Below are positions 46,594 to 55,199 of a stretch of DNA of 64,000 bases, in pieces. The DNA is from JAQBQB01 sp963846925 (GTDB lineage Bacteria > Gemmatimonadota > Gemmatimonadetes > Gemmatimonadales > Gemmatimonadaceae): assembly GCA_963846925.1 (NCBI GenBank), contig CAWJXW010000014.1:310001-374000 (forward strand). The letters run 5' to 3'. Position 1 is the stretch's first letter. Each line of letters begins with the position of its first letter. The translations under genes and the position numbers were made by a program. The notes below the pieces were generated by a model, which was not told the origin of the DNA, ran no database searches, and saw only the letters and a list, made by a program, of their open reading frames with translations.

Positions 46594-48249
46594 ATGAACT
46601 TGGCGGCGGCCGCTCCCGAGCAAACCGAATCGACCGTATCGCACGCCGTGCCTGTTGTCGTTCTCGGCACCGATGCGTTGCTCGCTGCCGCGCCGTACAC
46701 GGCGGTTCAACTCGCGCATGCTTGCTTGCAGGCCGGGTATGCGAGCGTCGTACCAGCGAGTTGGGGTGACGAGCTCGTCGCCGCTGCGGTTCTGCGGCGC
46801 TTGCCAAGCTTCGGCCACGGCCCGGCGATCCAATGCAGTTGCCCGATCGTCGCGCATCGTTTGCTCACGACGGGCGGCGACCTGCGACCTGTGATGCTGC
46901 CACTCCTTTCGCCGCCGGTCGCGCTCGCGCGATATCTTCGCGCCGTGTCGCACCCGACTCGCGTGCGGATCACGTACGTGGGCGGCTGCCCAGGCGCCGT
47001 CGATGCGTCGATCGACATCCGCATGTCGCCGGAGACGCTGATCGGAATGTTGGCCGAACGTGAGATCGTTCTCGATGAGCAGCCGCGCGTCTTCGAGTCG
47101 ATCATTCCACCCGACCGGCGTCGCTATTTCTCGCAACCTGGCGGAGTGCCCTCGGCCGAACGGCTGTGGACCGACCTCGGCTCGCGCGCGCTCGTCGATG
47201 TCGAGTCGGACGATTTCGTCAGCGAGATCGCCGATCATCTTCTCGCCGGTGAGCATGTGCTCATGGACGTGGCACCGCGTCTCGGCTGCGTATGCAGCGG
47301 CGCGGTGTCAGGAACGCCGGCGCGCGAGGCACGAGCTTCCGTCGTTGCACTCGAGCCGCCCCGCTCTACCGCTCCGGTCGTCGAGGAGCAGACTCCGCTC
47401 GACCTCGATCTTCCGATTCCCGCCGTGCCACGTACGCCCGTCGACGTAGCGCTCTCCACGCGAACGCCGTCGTCGCCGCTCGCCCTGCCGACGGCATCGA
47501 CTCCGCCAAGGGGACAGCGCGCGACGCCGACCGTGACCGAGCCGCGCGCTCCGCGCCCGCCCTCTCCTCCTGGGCCACGGCCGATCAGCGGGTCGGCTCC
47601 GACGGCGCGACACGCGGACGGAAAGGCGCTTCCCCGCGCCTACGTGGCGCGTCGACGTCAATCGGCGCCGAAGGGGAATCCCGCTGTTCCTCCGAACGCA
47701 TCCGCCGATGCGTCGACGAACACGTCGAGCGATGCGCCGCCGGCTGCGTCCGAAGAGCTTCCACCAAATGAGCCGACACCGTCGGTCCCGTCGCGCGATG
47801 CGGAAACCGCCGCGACCGCCGCTGAGATTTCTGCGGAGAAGGAATCGGAACCGCTACCGACCGACAGCGCCGACACGCACTCGGCTCACGACGTTTCAAT
47901 TGAGGCGGCGCCGACCTCTCGGGACGAGCCTGTCGACGGTGTTCGGGATTCCTCCCCGGCTGGAGAAGGGACAACGCCGGCCTCGGTCGTTGACATCGAT
48001 CAGCTTCAACTCGATGGGCTCGCGCCGCCAATCCCGGAGCGGCTACCAGTCTTCACGCCGAGCACCGCCGCCGCGCTGGCCGACCAACCGGCTCGGGCGT
48101 CGAGCGCGGTTCCGCGCTCGCGCCGTCAACCACGAATCGTGATGTATGTGGTCGTAGCGGCGCTCGCACTGCTCGTCGTCGCCGGCGTCGCGTATTTCGC
48201 GGGACGGTCGGCGCAGGCATCGAGCACGCCGACCGGACAGCTGCCCTGA
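46594..48249 (+). CDS. Tail-anchored protein with degenerate [FeFe]-hydrogenase-like domain
   Basis: Protein of 551 residues. Residues ~15-240 resemble the large-subunit C-terminal domain of iron-only hydrogenases: CSCPIVAHRLL (81-91; like SxCPxxV), LRPVMLPLLSPPVALARYLR (97-116; like the P.LSP...A+ helix), ITYVGGCPGAVD (126-137; like the I.PC.AK strand) and RLGCVCSGAVSG (229-240; like ACPGGC). Several cluster ligands are missing, so hydrogenase activity is unlikely. A long Pro/Ser/Thr-rich linker (about 245-500) leads to a C-terminal membrane helix (about 513-533). It may be a redox or Fe-S sensor at the membrane. It is divergent from a Crp/Fnr-type regulator. Confidence 0.7.
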   Translation: MNLAAAAPEQTESTVSHAVPVVVLGTDALLAAAPYTAVQLAHACLQAGYASVVPASWGDELVAAAVLRRLPSFGHGPAIQCSCPIVAHRLLTTGGDLRPVMLPLLSPPVALARYLRAVSHPTRVRITYVGGCPGAVDASIDIRMSPETLIGMLAEREIVLDEQPRVFESIIPPDRRRYFSQPGGVPSAERLWTDLGSRALVDVESDDFVSEIADHLLAGEHVLMDVAPRLGCVCSGAVSGTPAREARASVVALEPPRSTAPVVEEQTPLDLDLPIPAVPRTPVDVALSTRTPSSPLALPTASTPPRGQRATPTVTEPRAPRPPSPPGPRPISGSAPTARHADGKALPRAYVARRRQSAPKGNPAVPPNASADASTNTSSDAPPAASEELPPNEPTPSVPSRDAETAATAAEISAEKESEPLPTDSADTHSAHDVSIEAAPTSRDEPVDGVRDSSPAGEGTTPASVVDIDQLQLDGLAPPIPERLPVFTPSTAAALADQPARASSAVPRSRRQPRIVMYVVVAALALLVVAGVAYFAGRSAQASSTPTGQLP

Positions 48250-48264
48250 GGAGTTGAGCCCCGC

Positions 48265-50358
48265 TCAGCGACTCCGCAGCGCGTCTCTCGCATCCGCCAC
48301 GGCCTGCGCGGCACGTTCGAAGCGCCCCGTCAGGTCTTCGACTTCCGCTTTCGTGAGTCGCTCGTCGTTGGCGCGGAGCGCTTCGTTCACGGATGGCAGC
48401 GGCATGTTCGCATAGCCGTTGTTTTCGTCGGCGACGTAGACGAGACTGCGGAACCAGGGCCGCGTGCGCAGGCCTTCGGGGCGTGTCAGCGCGCGCTCGA
48501 CGCGCATGAGTGCCTGGTTCGCGTGTTCAACAGCGGTTCGGTTCGGCGCAGCCGCGAGCACCGAGTCGCGTACCGTCGCGAACGATGTGGCTTCACGCTC
48601 CAGGTGATCGATCGCCGAGCGAAGCGATGTCGTCGAAACGTTCCAGTGATGATCCGTGAGGGACTTGTCGATCGGCGGCAGATATCGCCGCATCGTCCGC
48701 GCGAACTCGACGTAGTCGTAGGGGAGCACGTCCGCGTTCGCGATGCGAAGCACCATCGCGGCAGCGACGCGCCCCGCCGCGGCGTGGTAGACGAAGCCGG
48801 GGTCACCGAACTTCGTCATCCACGCATAGTCGTCATACTGCGAGTGGTAGACGCCCCCCTGCCCTCCGAATCCCCATTCGGCGATCGGAATCCCGAGATG
48901 GTTGGCGAAGCCCGCGAAATCCGATCCGCCTCCCGGATCGCCCATCGCGGGCTCGGCGGAATCAGGGATCGCCGCGGCTCGGCGCCATTCCGCGTACACG
49001 CTTCCCTTCCCGTTCGGATCCGGCACACCGCGCGCAACGTCGCGCAACATCGGGCGAAGCGCCGGCGATCCGCCGCCGCCGAATCGCGGTCCCTGCGCCG
49101 CGACGTCCTGATTGAAGTAGGCGACGGCTTCGCGGGAGAGACGTAGCGAATCGTCTTCGACGAATTCGGTCGAGCCGATGAGCCCCCATTCTTCGGCGTC
49201 CCACGTCGCGAAGATGATCGTTCGCTTCGGCCGCGCACCGGCCTTCACTTCTTCGGCGACGGCGCGCGCCGCCTCGAGCACGCTGACGGTGCCGCTGACG
49301 TTGTCGGCGGTTCCCGGACCCCAACCGTCGCGGTGCCCGCCGATGATCACGAGCTCGTTCGGAAACTCGCTGCCGCGAACGACCCCGAACGTGTCGAAAA
49401 TCGGCTTTAGCGGTTTGCTCGCGCGATCGTCGCTGACGGCGACGCGCGCGCGAACGGGCCCAGGCCCGACGTGATAATGGAACGCCAGCCCGCCCTGCCA
49501 ACCCCTCGGCACTCCGGGTCCCTTGACGTACTTGAGCAGCTCGCTGGCGTTGCCGTAGCCGATCGGCACCACCGGAATGTGCGAGATCTCCATCTTGTCG
49601 GGCGGGAGGCGTGGAACGCCGGCCGTGCTTCCATATCCCGGCGTTGACGGATCGCCGTCCGGGTTGAGGATGCTGCCGCGCTGTACACCGTTGCTGTTTC
49701 GCATCGGCCCGTCGGGATACACGTCGCCCACGACGAAGCCGTCGTCCTGCGGATCGCTGTAGATCAACAGCGCCAACGCGCCGTGCTTCTCGGCCTCGCG
49801 CGCCTTGATGCCGCGGAACGACCGCCCGTAGCGCGCGAGCGCGATCTTCCCTTTCACCGACACACCCATCGAATCGAGCTGCGCGTAGTCCTCGATGAGG
49901 CCGTAGTTCACGTAGACGACTTCGGCCGTCGCGTCTCCTTGGCCGCTGTAGCCGTTGACCGTCGGATACTGCGCGAGCGCGGACGTCGGGTCTCCCTTGA
50001 CCGGGGGCTCGGCGAGGGCGAACGACTTCGGATCCGGCGACACCCGGGAGAGGCTCACCGACGTCGGCTGCGGCATCCAGATGTCGTAGCCGCGAACTTC
50101 GGTCTCGAGACCCCATGACTTCATCTGCGCGATCACGTAGTCGCGAGTGCGGGCCTGCGCCGGCGTGCCCGCGACGTGCGTCTCACGGGACAGCGCCTTG
50201 GAGTTCGCCGCGGCCGTCGTCGGCGACGGCCGCTTAATGGCGCTGGCCTCGAGGTCCCGCTCGCGCGAGGCGCCGGCGGGCGTGTAACCGACCAGGGCTT
50301 GCTGTGCGCCGAGCGACAGCGCGGGGAGGGTGGTGAGAAGCGCGATGAACGTTTTCAC
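48265..50358 (-). CDS. M28 family peptidase, glutamate carboxypeptidase II-like
   Basis: Exported zinc peptidase. The GTG at 50358 gives the signal peptide MKTFIALLTTLPALSLGAQ; a GTG at 50427 overlapping the upstream gene (GTGA) is possible but adds a charged stretch. A PA domain (about 120-270, YGRSFRGIKAREAEKHGA) is inserted before the M28 core. Zinc ligands are in GGHRDGWGPGTADNVSGT (His, Asp), TWDAEEWGLIGS (Glu pair), FNQDVAAQG (Asp) and VYHSQYDDY (His). A transferrin-receptor-like dimerisation domain follows (about 560-690). It probably trims acidic C-terminal residues from peptides. Confidence 0.92.
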   Translation of the reverse strand: MKTFIALLTTLPALSLGAQQALVGYTPAGASRERDLEASAIKRPSPTTAAANSKALSRETHVAGTPAQARTRDYVIAQMKSWGLETEVRGYDIWMPQPTSVSLSRVSPDPKSFALAEPPVKGDPTSALAQYPTVNGYSGQGDATAEVVYVNYGLIEDYAQLDSMGVSVKGKIALARYGRSFRGIKAREAEKHGALALLIYSDPQDDGFVVGDVYPDGPMRNSNGVQRGSILNPDGDPSTPGYGSTAGVPRLPPDKMEISHIPVVPIGYGNASELLKYVKGPGVPRGWQGGLAFHYHVGPGPVRARVAVSDDRASKPLKPIFDTFGVVRGSEFPNELVIIGGHRDGWGPGTADNVSGTVSVLEAARAVAEEVKAGARPKRTIIFATWDAEEWGLIGSTEFVEDDSLRLSREAVAYFNQDVAAQGPRFGGGGSPALRPMLRDVARGVPDPNGKGSVYAEWRRAAAIPDSAEPAMGDPGGGSDFAGFANHLGIPIAEWGFGGQGGVYHSQYDDYAWMTKFGDPGFVYHAAAGRVAAAMVLRIANADVLPYDYVEFARTMRRYLPPIDKSLTDHHWNVSTTSLRSAIDHLEREATSFATVRDSVLAAAPNRTAVEHANQALMRVERALTRPEGLRTRPWFRSLVYVADENNGYANMPLPSVNEALRANDERLTKAEVEDLTGRFERAAQAVADARDALRSR

Positions 50359-50423
50359 GTGAGCGAGTGGCGAGAGTTTGAGGTTGAAGAGGGCGAACTT
50401 CCGTCGCGTCCGGCGGCCATCGG

Positions 50424-51047
50424 TCACTCGTATTGGTCGAGCGCCGCGCGGACCGCGCGCTTGAATCGTTCGTCGCGCCCCGGAGCGTCACCGACCGTCG
50501 CCGCGATCGCGCCGAACTGTTTGAGCATCTCCCCTTGGACAAAGGCGCTCGTGTCCCGCACCCCCAGCCCTTCGAGCGCGCGCTCGGCGAGGTGACGCAA
50601 CATCGTCCTCGTGTCGGCGTCGAGGGAGTCCAGCGACGGCGGTGCCGCTGGAGGAGGCGCGGCGACCCCGCGTCCTCGGTTTCGCCGCGGCGATTCCCAG
50701 AGCGCCGAGACGGGCGCCAGCTTCACCACGAACGAGCCCGGACTGTGCTCGCGGTGCGTGACGATGACACCGCGGCGCCGCAGCGCATACAGCAGGCGCT
50801 CGACGGCGGCGCGCACCGGCGACGTTCCGTCTTCGCTCTGATTCCCGCGCCCGGTGATGATCAAGACCTCGTCGGCTCGCTCGACCTGTTGTTGGCGGAG
50901 CCACGCGTCGACTCTCGTCGTTGCGGCGTCGACGGTCGGAAGCGACTCGCGCAGATTGAGCGTCCGCTGGTCGCCGAAGCGCGCTTCATCGAACGCGCGA
51001 TGCAATTCGGACAAACCGAGGCGCGGGCGGCGGCGCGAGCGCTTCAT
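50424..51047 (-). CDS. Smr (MutS2-type) domain protein
   Basis: Protein of 207 residues with an N-terminal Smr-like domain (about 28-95): RTLNLRESLPTVDAATTRVD, then VLIITGRGNQSEDGTSPVR; the GRGxxSxxG loop is the conserved nucleic-acid-handling motif. Smr domains are endonucleases or ribosome-collision sensors. The LDLHG motif has degenerated to LNLRE, which argues against classical cleavage. The C-terminal ~90 residues are helical and unrecognised. Its stop overlaps a possible GTG start of the M28 gene. Confidence 0.75.
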   Translation of the reverse strand: MKRSRRRPRLGLSELHRAFDEARFGDQRTLNLRESLPTVDAATTRVDAWLRQQQVERADEVLIITGRGNQSEDGTSPVRAAVERLLYALRRRGVIVTHREHSPGSFVVKLAPVSALWESPRRNRGRGVAAPPPAAPPSLDSLDADTRTMLRHLAERALEGLGVRDTSAFVQGEMLKQFGAIAATVGDAPGRDERFKRAVRAALDQYE

Positions 51048-51081
51048 GCCCGACTAATGTACCGACCGTCGCGCCGCTCGG

Positions 51082-51663
51082 TCAGGCGACCTGGCGACGT
51101 CCGTCGTGACGGGGCCCGATCACCACCGCCGATCCCGATTGCGCGAGGCCATCGCCCCCCGCGCGATCGTGGACGGCGCTCGGCGCGTTGACCTGGAGAT
51201 TCTTGGCGAAGCAGAACTCGTCGCACGCGAAACGGCGCGCGCACGCCAGACAATCGCGCCGAATCTTCTCCGGGTATCGCGCACGATCCACCCGCTGATA
51301 TCCGATGGCGGCGAAGAACGCCGGCTGCAGCGTCAGGGCGAACACGTCGAACGTGCCGCGTTTGACCGCCAAGGCCTCGACCGCGGCCACGATCGCCCGG
51401 CCGACGCCCTGCCCGTGTACATCGCGCGAGACGGCGATCGCCGCGACCTCGGCGACCGAGGGTGAGTACTCCTTGAGAGCGCCGCACGCGACGACGCGGC
51501 CCCAGGGGTCGACACCGACGACGTAATCGTCGATCGCCAGCTCGACCATCTCCGGCGTCCGCCGAAGCATGAGCGCCTCGTCGGCGAAAGCGGCGACGAG
51601 GCGGACGATCGGCTCGACGTCCTCGAGACGCGCGCGGCGAACGACGACCCCCGGCTGTTTCAC
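51082..51663 (-). CDS. GNAT acetyltransferase, N-acetylglutamate synthase-like
   Basis: Acetyl-CoA:glutamate N-acetyltransferase candidate, 193 residues, last gene of the argC-B-D run. Its GTG overlaps the argD stop (GTGA). The acetyl-CoA loop is VSRDVHGQGVGRAIVAAVEA, and ALTLQPAFFAAIGYQRVDR is the usual C-terminal strand. After it comes a four-cysteine motif, CLACARRFACDEFC (Cys138/141/147/151), of the kind found in short argA-like proteins. Because no argJ is nearby, this is the best candidate for the first step of arginine synthesis. A different acceptor cannot be excluded. Confidence 0.8.
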   Translation of the reverse strand: MKQPGVVVRRARLEDVEPIVRLVAAFADEALMLRRTPEMVELAIDDYVVGVDPWGRVVACGALKEYSPSVAEVAAIAVSRDVHGQGVGRAIVAAVEALAVKRGTFDVFALTLQPAFFAAIGYQRVDRARYPEKIRRDCLACARRFACDEFCFAKNLQVNAPSAVHDRAGGDGLAQSGSAVVIGPRHDGRRQVA

Positions 51664-52832
51664 AGGATCTCTTCGAGAATTCGCAGGCCGTCGGCCAGAT
51701 CGTCGCGGGTCGCGACGAGCGGCGGCAGCAGGCGCACGGTGTACTCCCCGGCGCTACAAGTGAGCAACCCGGCCTCGAAGGCCTGATTCACCACTTGCGA
51801 CGCCGTTCCCAACACGTCGATACCCCACATGAAGCCGAGACCCCGCACGGCGCGAATGCGCCCGCTGCGCTGCGCGAGATCGGTGAGCTGTTTGCCGAAC
51901 CATGCGCCCGTTTGTGAAACGTGCTGGAGAAGCAACGGATCGGACAGCCGCTCGAGGACATGGTTGGCGACGCTCGCGACGAACGGACCGCCGCCGAACG
52001 TCGTGCCGTGATCCCCAGGCTTGATCGTCGACGCGACGTCGTCGGTCATCAGAACGGCACCCATGGGCAACCCGCCTGCGATCGGCTTCGCCAGCGTGAG
52101 GAGATCGGGCTCGACGCCGAACTGCTCGTAGGCGAACAGCGTGCCGGTCCGGCCGAGGCCGCACTGAATCTCGTCGAAGATCAGAAGGACGTCTCGCTCC
52201 CGCGTGAGCGCACGCACCTCGCGCACGAAACCGGCGTCGAGAACACGCACACCGCCCTCGCCCTGCACAGGCTCGAGAATCAACGCCGCGGTCGTCTCTG
52301 AATCGATCGCGACGCGGAGGTCTTCGATGTCTCGCTCAACGATGGAGATGCCGGGCGCGAGCGGACGGAATGGGTGGCGATAGCTGGGCCGGTCGGTCGC
52401 CGCGAGCGTGCCGAAGAGGCGTCCGTGGAAGCTTCCGCGCAGCGCGACGATCTCGTGTTTCGCTTCTCCCCTGCCCCGCCCCCAGCGACGCGCGAACTTG
52501 AACGCGCCTTCGTTCGCTTCCGCGCCCGAGTTGCACAGGAACACTTTCGACGCGAACGACTTCTCGACCAGCGCGGCGGCCAGGCGCTCCCCGGGCGCGG
52601 TCGAATAGAGGTTCGAGACGTGAATGAGACCGTCCGCCGCGTCGTGCATCGCCTGCTTCAGCGCGGTGTCGCCGTACCCGAACGCGTTCACGGCGATCCC
52701 GCTCACGAAATCGAGATATCGCTTTCCGTCGGCGTCGATGAGATGAACGCCGTCGCCTTCGACGAATTGGGCCGGCGCCCGCTTGTAGGTTCCGAGGAGC
52801 GCGCTGGTGGTCGGTTCGATCGAAATCGTCAT
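51660..52832 (-). CDS. argD: Acetylornithine aminotransferase
   Basis: PLP-dependent class III aminotransferase, 390 residues, converting N-acetylglutamate semialdehyde to N-acetylornithine. The PLP lysine lies in TLAKPIAGGLPMGAVL; other marks are FLCNSGAEANEGAFKFAR, FHGRLFGTLAAT, EPVQGEGGVRV and LIFDEIQCGLGRTG. The ATG overlaps the argB stop (ATGA), and its stop overlaps the acetyltransferase start, so translation is coupled throughout. Confidence 0.95.
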   Translation of the reverse strand: MTISIEPTTSALLGTYKRAPAQFVEGDGVHLIDADGKRYLDFVSGIAVNAFGYGDTALKQAMHDAADGLIHVSNLYSTAPGERLAAALVEKSFASKVFLCNSGAEANEGAFKFARRWGRGRGEAKHEIVALRGSFHGRLFGTLAATDRPSYRHPFRPLAPGISIVERDIEDLRVAIDSETTAALILEPVQGEGGVRVLDAGFVREVRALTRERDVLLIFDEIQCGLGRTGTLFAYEQFGVEPDLLTLAKPIAGGLPMGAVLMTDDVASTIKPGDHGTTFGGGPFVASVANHVLERLSDPLLLQHVSQTGAWFGKQLTDLAQRSGRIRAVRGLGFMWGIDVLGTASQVVNQAFEAGLLTCSAGEYTVRLLPPLVATRDDLADGLRILEEIL

Positions 52833-53593
52833 GAGAGCTCTCCAAAACGGCGCAACACGGTTCCGCGGTCCGGATCGTCGATCGCGACGAGATCGGAAAT
52901 CCGCACTTGAGGGACGCCGCCGGCCAGCGCATTGAGCGCGGCCTGCAGCTTGGCTTGCATCCCGCCGGCGGCAATGCCGTCGGTGATCAAAGCGCGCGCG
53001 GCGTCGGGCGTGAGCGACGGAATCACGGCGCCGTCACGGATCACCCCGGGCACGTCGGCGACGAGCAACAGCTCCGCGGCGCCGAGCGCCGCGGCGATCG
53101 CCGCCGCCGCATCGTCGCCGTTCACGTTGAGCGCGGCGCCCAAGGTGCCGCTCGCGTCTCGGCTCACCGGTGAGATGACCGGCATGTAGCCGCCCGACAA
53201 AAGGTGCTTGAGGAAGGCGACGTTGACCGTTCGCGGAACGCCGACGTGCCCGAGGCGCTGAGCATCCATCGGAGCGGCGGCGATCAGCCCCGCATCCTCT
53301 CCGGACAGGCCGACCGCCTCGATGCCACACTCGACCAGCGTGGCGACGAGCCGCTTGTTCGCGCTCCCGGAGAGCGCCATGCGAACGAGCTCGATGTCCT
53401 TGGCCGTGGTGACGCGCCGACCCTCGACGAACGTCGAGGTCTCTCCGAGCGCCGACTGAAGCGCCGACACTTCGTCGCCGCCACCATGGACGAGCACGAC
53501 ACTGCCAGCGTCGCGGTTCCAGCACGACGCGACAATGGCCGCCAAGCGCGGGTCCGACTGCGGGCGTCCGCCGACCTTCACGACGCGCGTCAC
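52829..53593 (-). CDS. argB: Acetylglutamate kinase
   Basis: ATP-dependent phosphorylation of N-acetylglutamate, 254 residues, at the short end for the family. The GTG at 53593 overlaps the argC TGA (GTGA). Marks are VVKVGGRPQ near the start, VVLVHGGGDEVSAL, FVEGRRVTTAKDIELVRMAL, and near the end GVIRDGAVIPSLTPDAA and GGMQAKLQAALNAL. The N-terminal helix that gives arginine-sensitive hexamers in other bacteria is missing, so feedback inhibition may differ. Confidence 0.93.
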   Translation of the reverse strand: MTRVVKVGGRPQSDPRLAAIVASCWNRDAGSVVLVHGGGDEVSALQSALGETSTFVEGRRVTTAKDIELVRMALSGSANKRLVATLVECGIEAVGLSGEDAGLIAAAPMDAQRLGHVGVPRTVNVAFLKHLLSGGYMPVISPVSRDASGTLGAALNVNGDDAAAAIAAALGAAELLLVADVPGVIRDGAVIPSLTPDAARALITDGIAAGGMQAKLQAALNALAGGVPQVRISDLVAIDDPDRGTVLRRFGELS

Positions 53594-54549
53594 GCAGGCA
53601 GCCCCGCGGTCTCGTCGAGACCGAGCATGAGATTGGCGTTCTGGACCGCCTGCCCCGCCGCGCCCTTCACCAGATTGTCGATCGCCGACGTCACCAACAG
53701 CATCGGCGAGCGTGTGTTCGCTAGCGGCGTGGCCGAGATGCGCACGACGTTGCGGTGAATGACGTCGCGCAACGAGGGCGTGGTCGGCGTGATCTCGACG
53801 AACGGCTCGCCGGCGTACACTTCGCGCCACGGCGACAGTGGATCGTCGATCGTTCTCGACAAAGGAACCGTGATGGTTGAAAGGATGCCGCGGGCGATGG
53901 GAAGCAGGTGCGGTGTGAAGACCAGTTCGACGTCCGCCTTCCACGACTCGAGCGTGGCCCGCATCTCCTTCGTGTGGCGGTGCTCGTTGCCGACGCCGTA
54001 CGCGCGATAGTCCTCGACGACTTCGGCGAAGAGCAGCTCGCGTTTCGGCGAATTCCCCGCTCCGGTCACTCCACTCGCGGAGTTCGCGACAAGCGTCGCG
54101 CCCTCGGCGACGAGGCCGAGCGCGAACAGCGGCGCGAGCGCGATGAGGATCGATGTCGGGTAGCACCCGGGATTCGCGACGATCTCGGCGCCCGCGACCA
54201 GCGACCGACTCAGCTCAGTGAGTCCGTAGACGATCCCTTCGCACCCGTTGCCAGGACGAAGGTCAGCCGATAGATCAACGGCACGCGCGCCTGCCCCGCG
54301 GACGCGCTCCACCCAATCCTTCGAGGCGCCGTGCGGCAGCGCGCTGAAGACAAGCTCCGCTTCGCCAAGGGGAGCGTCGTCGTTGCTCACATAGGACAAC
54401 TGGCGACCGCGGACGCGCACGGTCGCCCCTCGCTGCTCGTTCGCTGTCGCGAACGCCAGCGCGAGCCCGGGATGGCCTTCAATCAGCGCACAGAGCTCGC
54501 GCCCAGCGTAGCCGCTGGCGCCGAGCACACCAACTGGAATCTTGTCCAC
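53590..54549 (-). CDS. argC: N-acetyl-gamma-glutamyl-phosphate reductase
   Basis: NADPH-dependent reduction of N-acetylglutamyl phosphate, 319 residues. The GTG at 54549 gives VDKIPVGVLGASGYAGRELC, the normal start of the family; an in-frame GTG at 54570 lies within the operator. The catalytic Cys is in ANPGCYPTSILIAL, and the typical SGVTGAG and GNEHRHTKEM follow. No ribosome site precedes the GTG, and a promoter-like element ends just before it, so the transcript may be leaderless. It is the first gene of argC-argB-argD-acetyltransferase. Confidence 0.95.
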   Translation of the reverse strand: MDKIPVGVLGASGYAGRELCALIEGHPGLALAFATANEQRGATVRVRGRQLSYVSNDDAPLGEAELVFSALPHGASKDWVERVRGAGARAVDLSADLRPGNGCEGIVYGLTELSRSLVAGAEIVANPGCYPTSILIALAPLFALGLVAEGATLVANSASGVTGAGNSPKRELLFAEVVEDYRAYGVGNEHRHTKEMRATLESWKADVELVFTPHLLPIARGILSTITVPLSRTIDDPLSPWREVYAGEPFVEITPTTPSLRDVIHRNVVRISATPLANTRSPMLLVTSAIDNLVKGAAGQAVQNANLMLGLDETAGLPA

Positions 54550-54555
54550 GCATAA

Positions 54556-54569
54556 TGCATAATAATGCA
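54556..54569. promoter_or_regulatory. ARG box-like operator at argC
   Basis: TGCATAATAATGCA fits the ArgR consensus TGnATwwwwATnCA. It sits over the -10 region of a candidate argC promoter on the minus strand (TTGACT at 54584-54579, TATGCA at 54561-54556, 17 bases apart), 6 bases before the GTG. ArgR bound here would block transcription. Confidence 0.75.
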
Positions 54570-54646
54570 CATGCGCCCAGTCAACTCACCGATGCAGATT
54601 CGGGCCGAAAATCGGCTCCGCGCTGCGTTATATCGGGACTCCTGTC

Positions 54647-55105
54647 ATGACTAAGAAGCAGGATCGGCAGGGGACCGTGTTACGCCTCATCGGTAGCAAC
54701 AGGATCGCAAACCAGGAGGATCTTCGCCGTCTGCTTGCCGCAGAAGGCTGGAACGTCACACAGGCGACACTATCGCGAGACTTACGCGACCTTGGCGTCA
54801 TGCGAGCTCCGGGGGACGACGGCGCCAGATACATGCTGCCGGAGATGGTTGTCGACGAGGCTAAGCCTTCTCTGGACGGCCTCTTACCGCAGCTCTTCTC
54901 AAGGATCGATGGAGTCGGCGAGCTGATCGTCCTGCACACGCTTCCGAGCGGAGCCCAGCCGATCGCCGAAGCGGTCGATGCCCAGGGCTGGTCCGAGATC
55001 ATTGGCACGCTGGCCGGTGAGAACACGATCCTCATCGTTTGCCGCTCCGTTGCGGCCCGCGAAACCCTCACCAAACGGCTGGTCTCACTCGCCGGACGAA
55101 AATAG
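54647..55105 (+). CDS. argR: Arginine repressor ArgR
   Basis: Arginine-responsive regulator, 152 residues. The N-terminal winged helix has the family SR motif (VTQATLSRDLRDLGVMRAPG, residues ~37-56). The C-terminal hexamerisation/arginine-binding domain has SRIDGVGELIVLHTLPSGAQ, then EIIGTLAGENTILIVCRS with the GTxxGENT(I/L) loop that contacts arginine. It lies between the two divergent arms it should control. The ATG at 54647 lacks an obvious ribosome site. Confidence 0.95.
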   Translation: MTKKQDRQGTVLRLIGSNRIANQEDLRRLLAAEGWNVTQATLSRDLRDLGVMRAPGDDGARYMLPEMVVDEAKPSLDGLLPQLFSRIDGVGELIVLHTLPSGAQPIAEAVDAQGWSEIIGTLAGENTILIVCRSVAARETLTKRLVSLAGRK

Positions 55106-55127
55106 CGCGCTGGAATGCCGCAGGCCA

Positions 55128-55156
55128 TTGACGCACCTGGCCGCGATGAATTAATA
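55128..55156 (+). promoter_or_regulatory. Candidate argG promoter
   Basis: TTGACG (55128-55133) and TTAATA or TAATAT (from 55151/55152) at 17-18 bases, upstream of argG and downstream of argR, so argGH can be transcribed independently. The ARG box at 55147 covers the -10. Confidence 0.6.
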
Positions 55157-55160
55157 TGCT
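55147..55160. promoter_or_regulatory. ARG box-like operator 1 at argG
   Basis: TGAATTAATATGCT matches TGnATwwwwATnCw with one deviation. It overlaps the -10 of the argG promoter. Its centre is 21 bases, two helix turns, from that of the second box. Confidence 0.65.
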
Positions 55161-55167
55161 GTCTGAA

Positions 55168-55181
55168 TGCATAACATTGCA
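55168..55181. promoter_or_regulatory. ARG box-like operator 2 at argG
   Basis: TGCATAACATTGCA, close to the box at argC. Paired boxes about 21 bases apart are the usual arrangement for an ArgR hexamer. It lies 19 bases before the argG ATG. Confidence 0.7.
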
Positions 55182-55199
55182 CAGACAGGAGCGGCGTCA

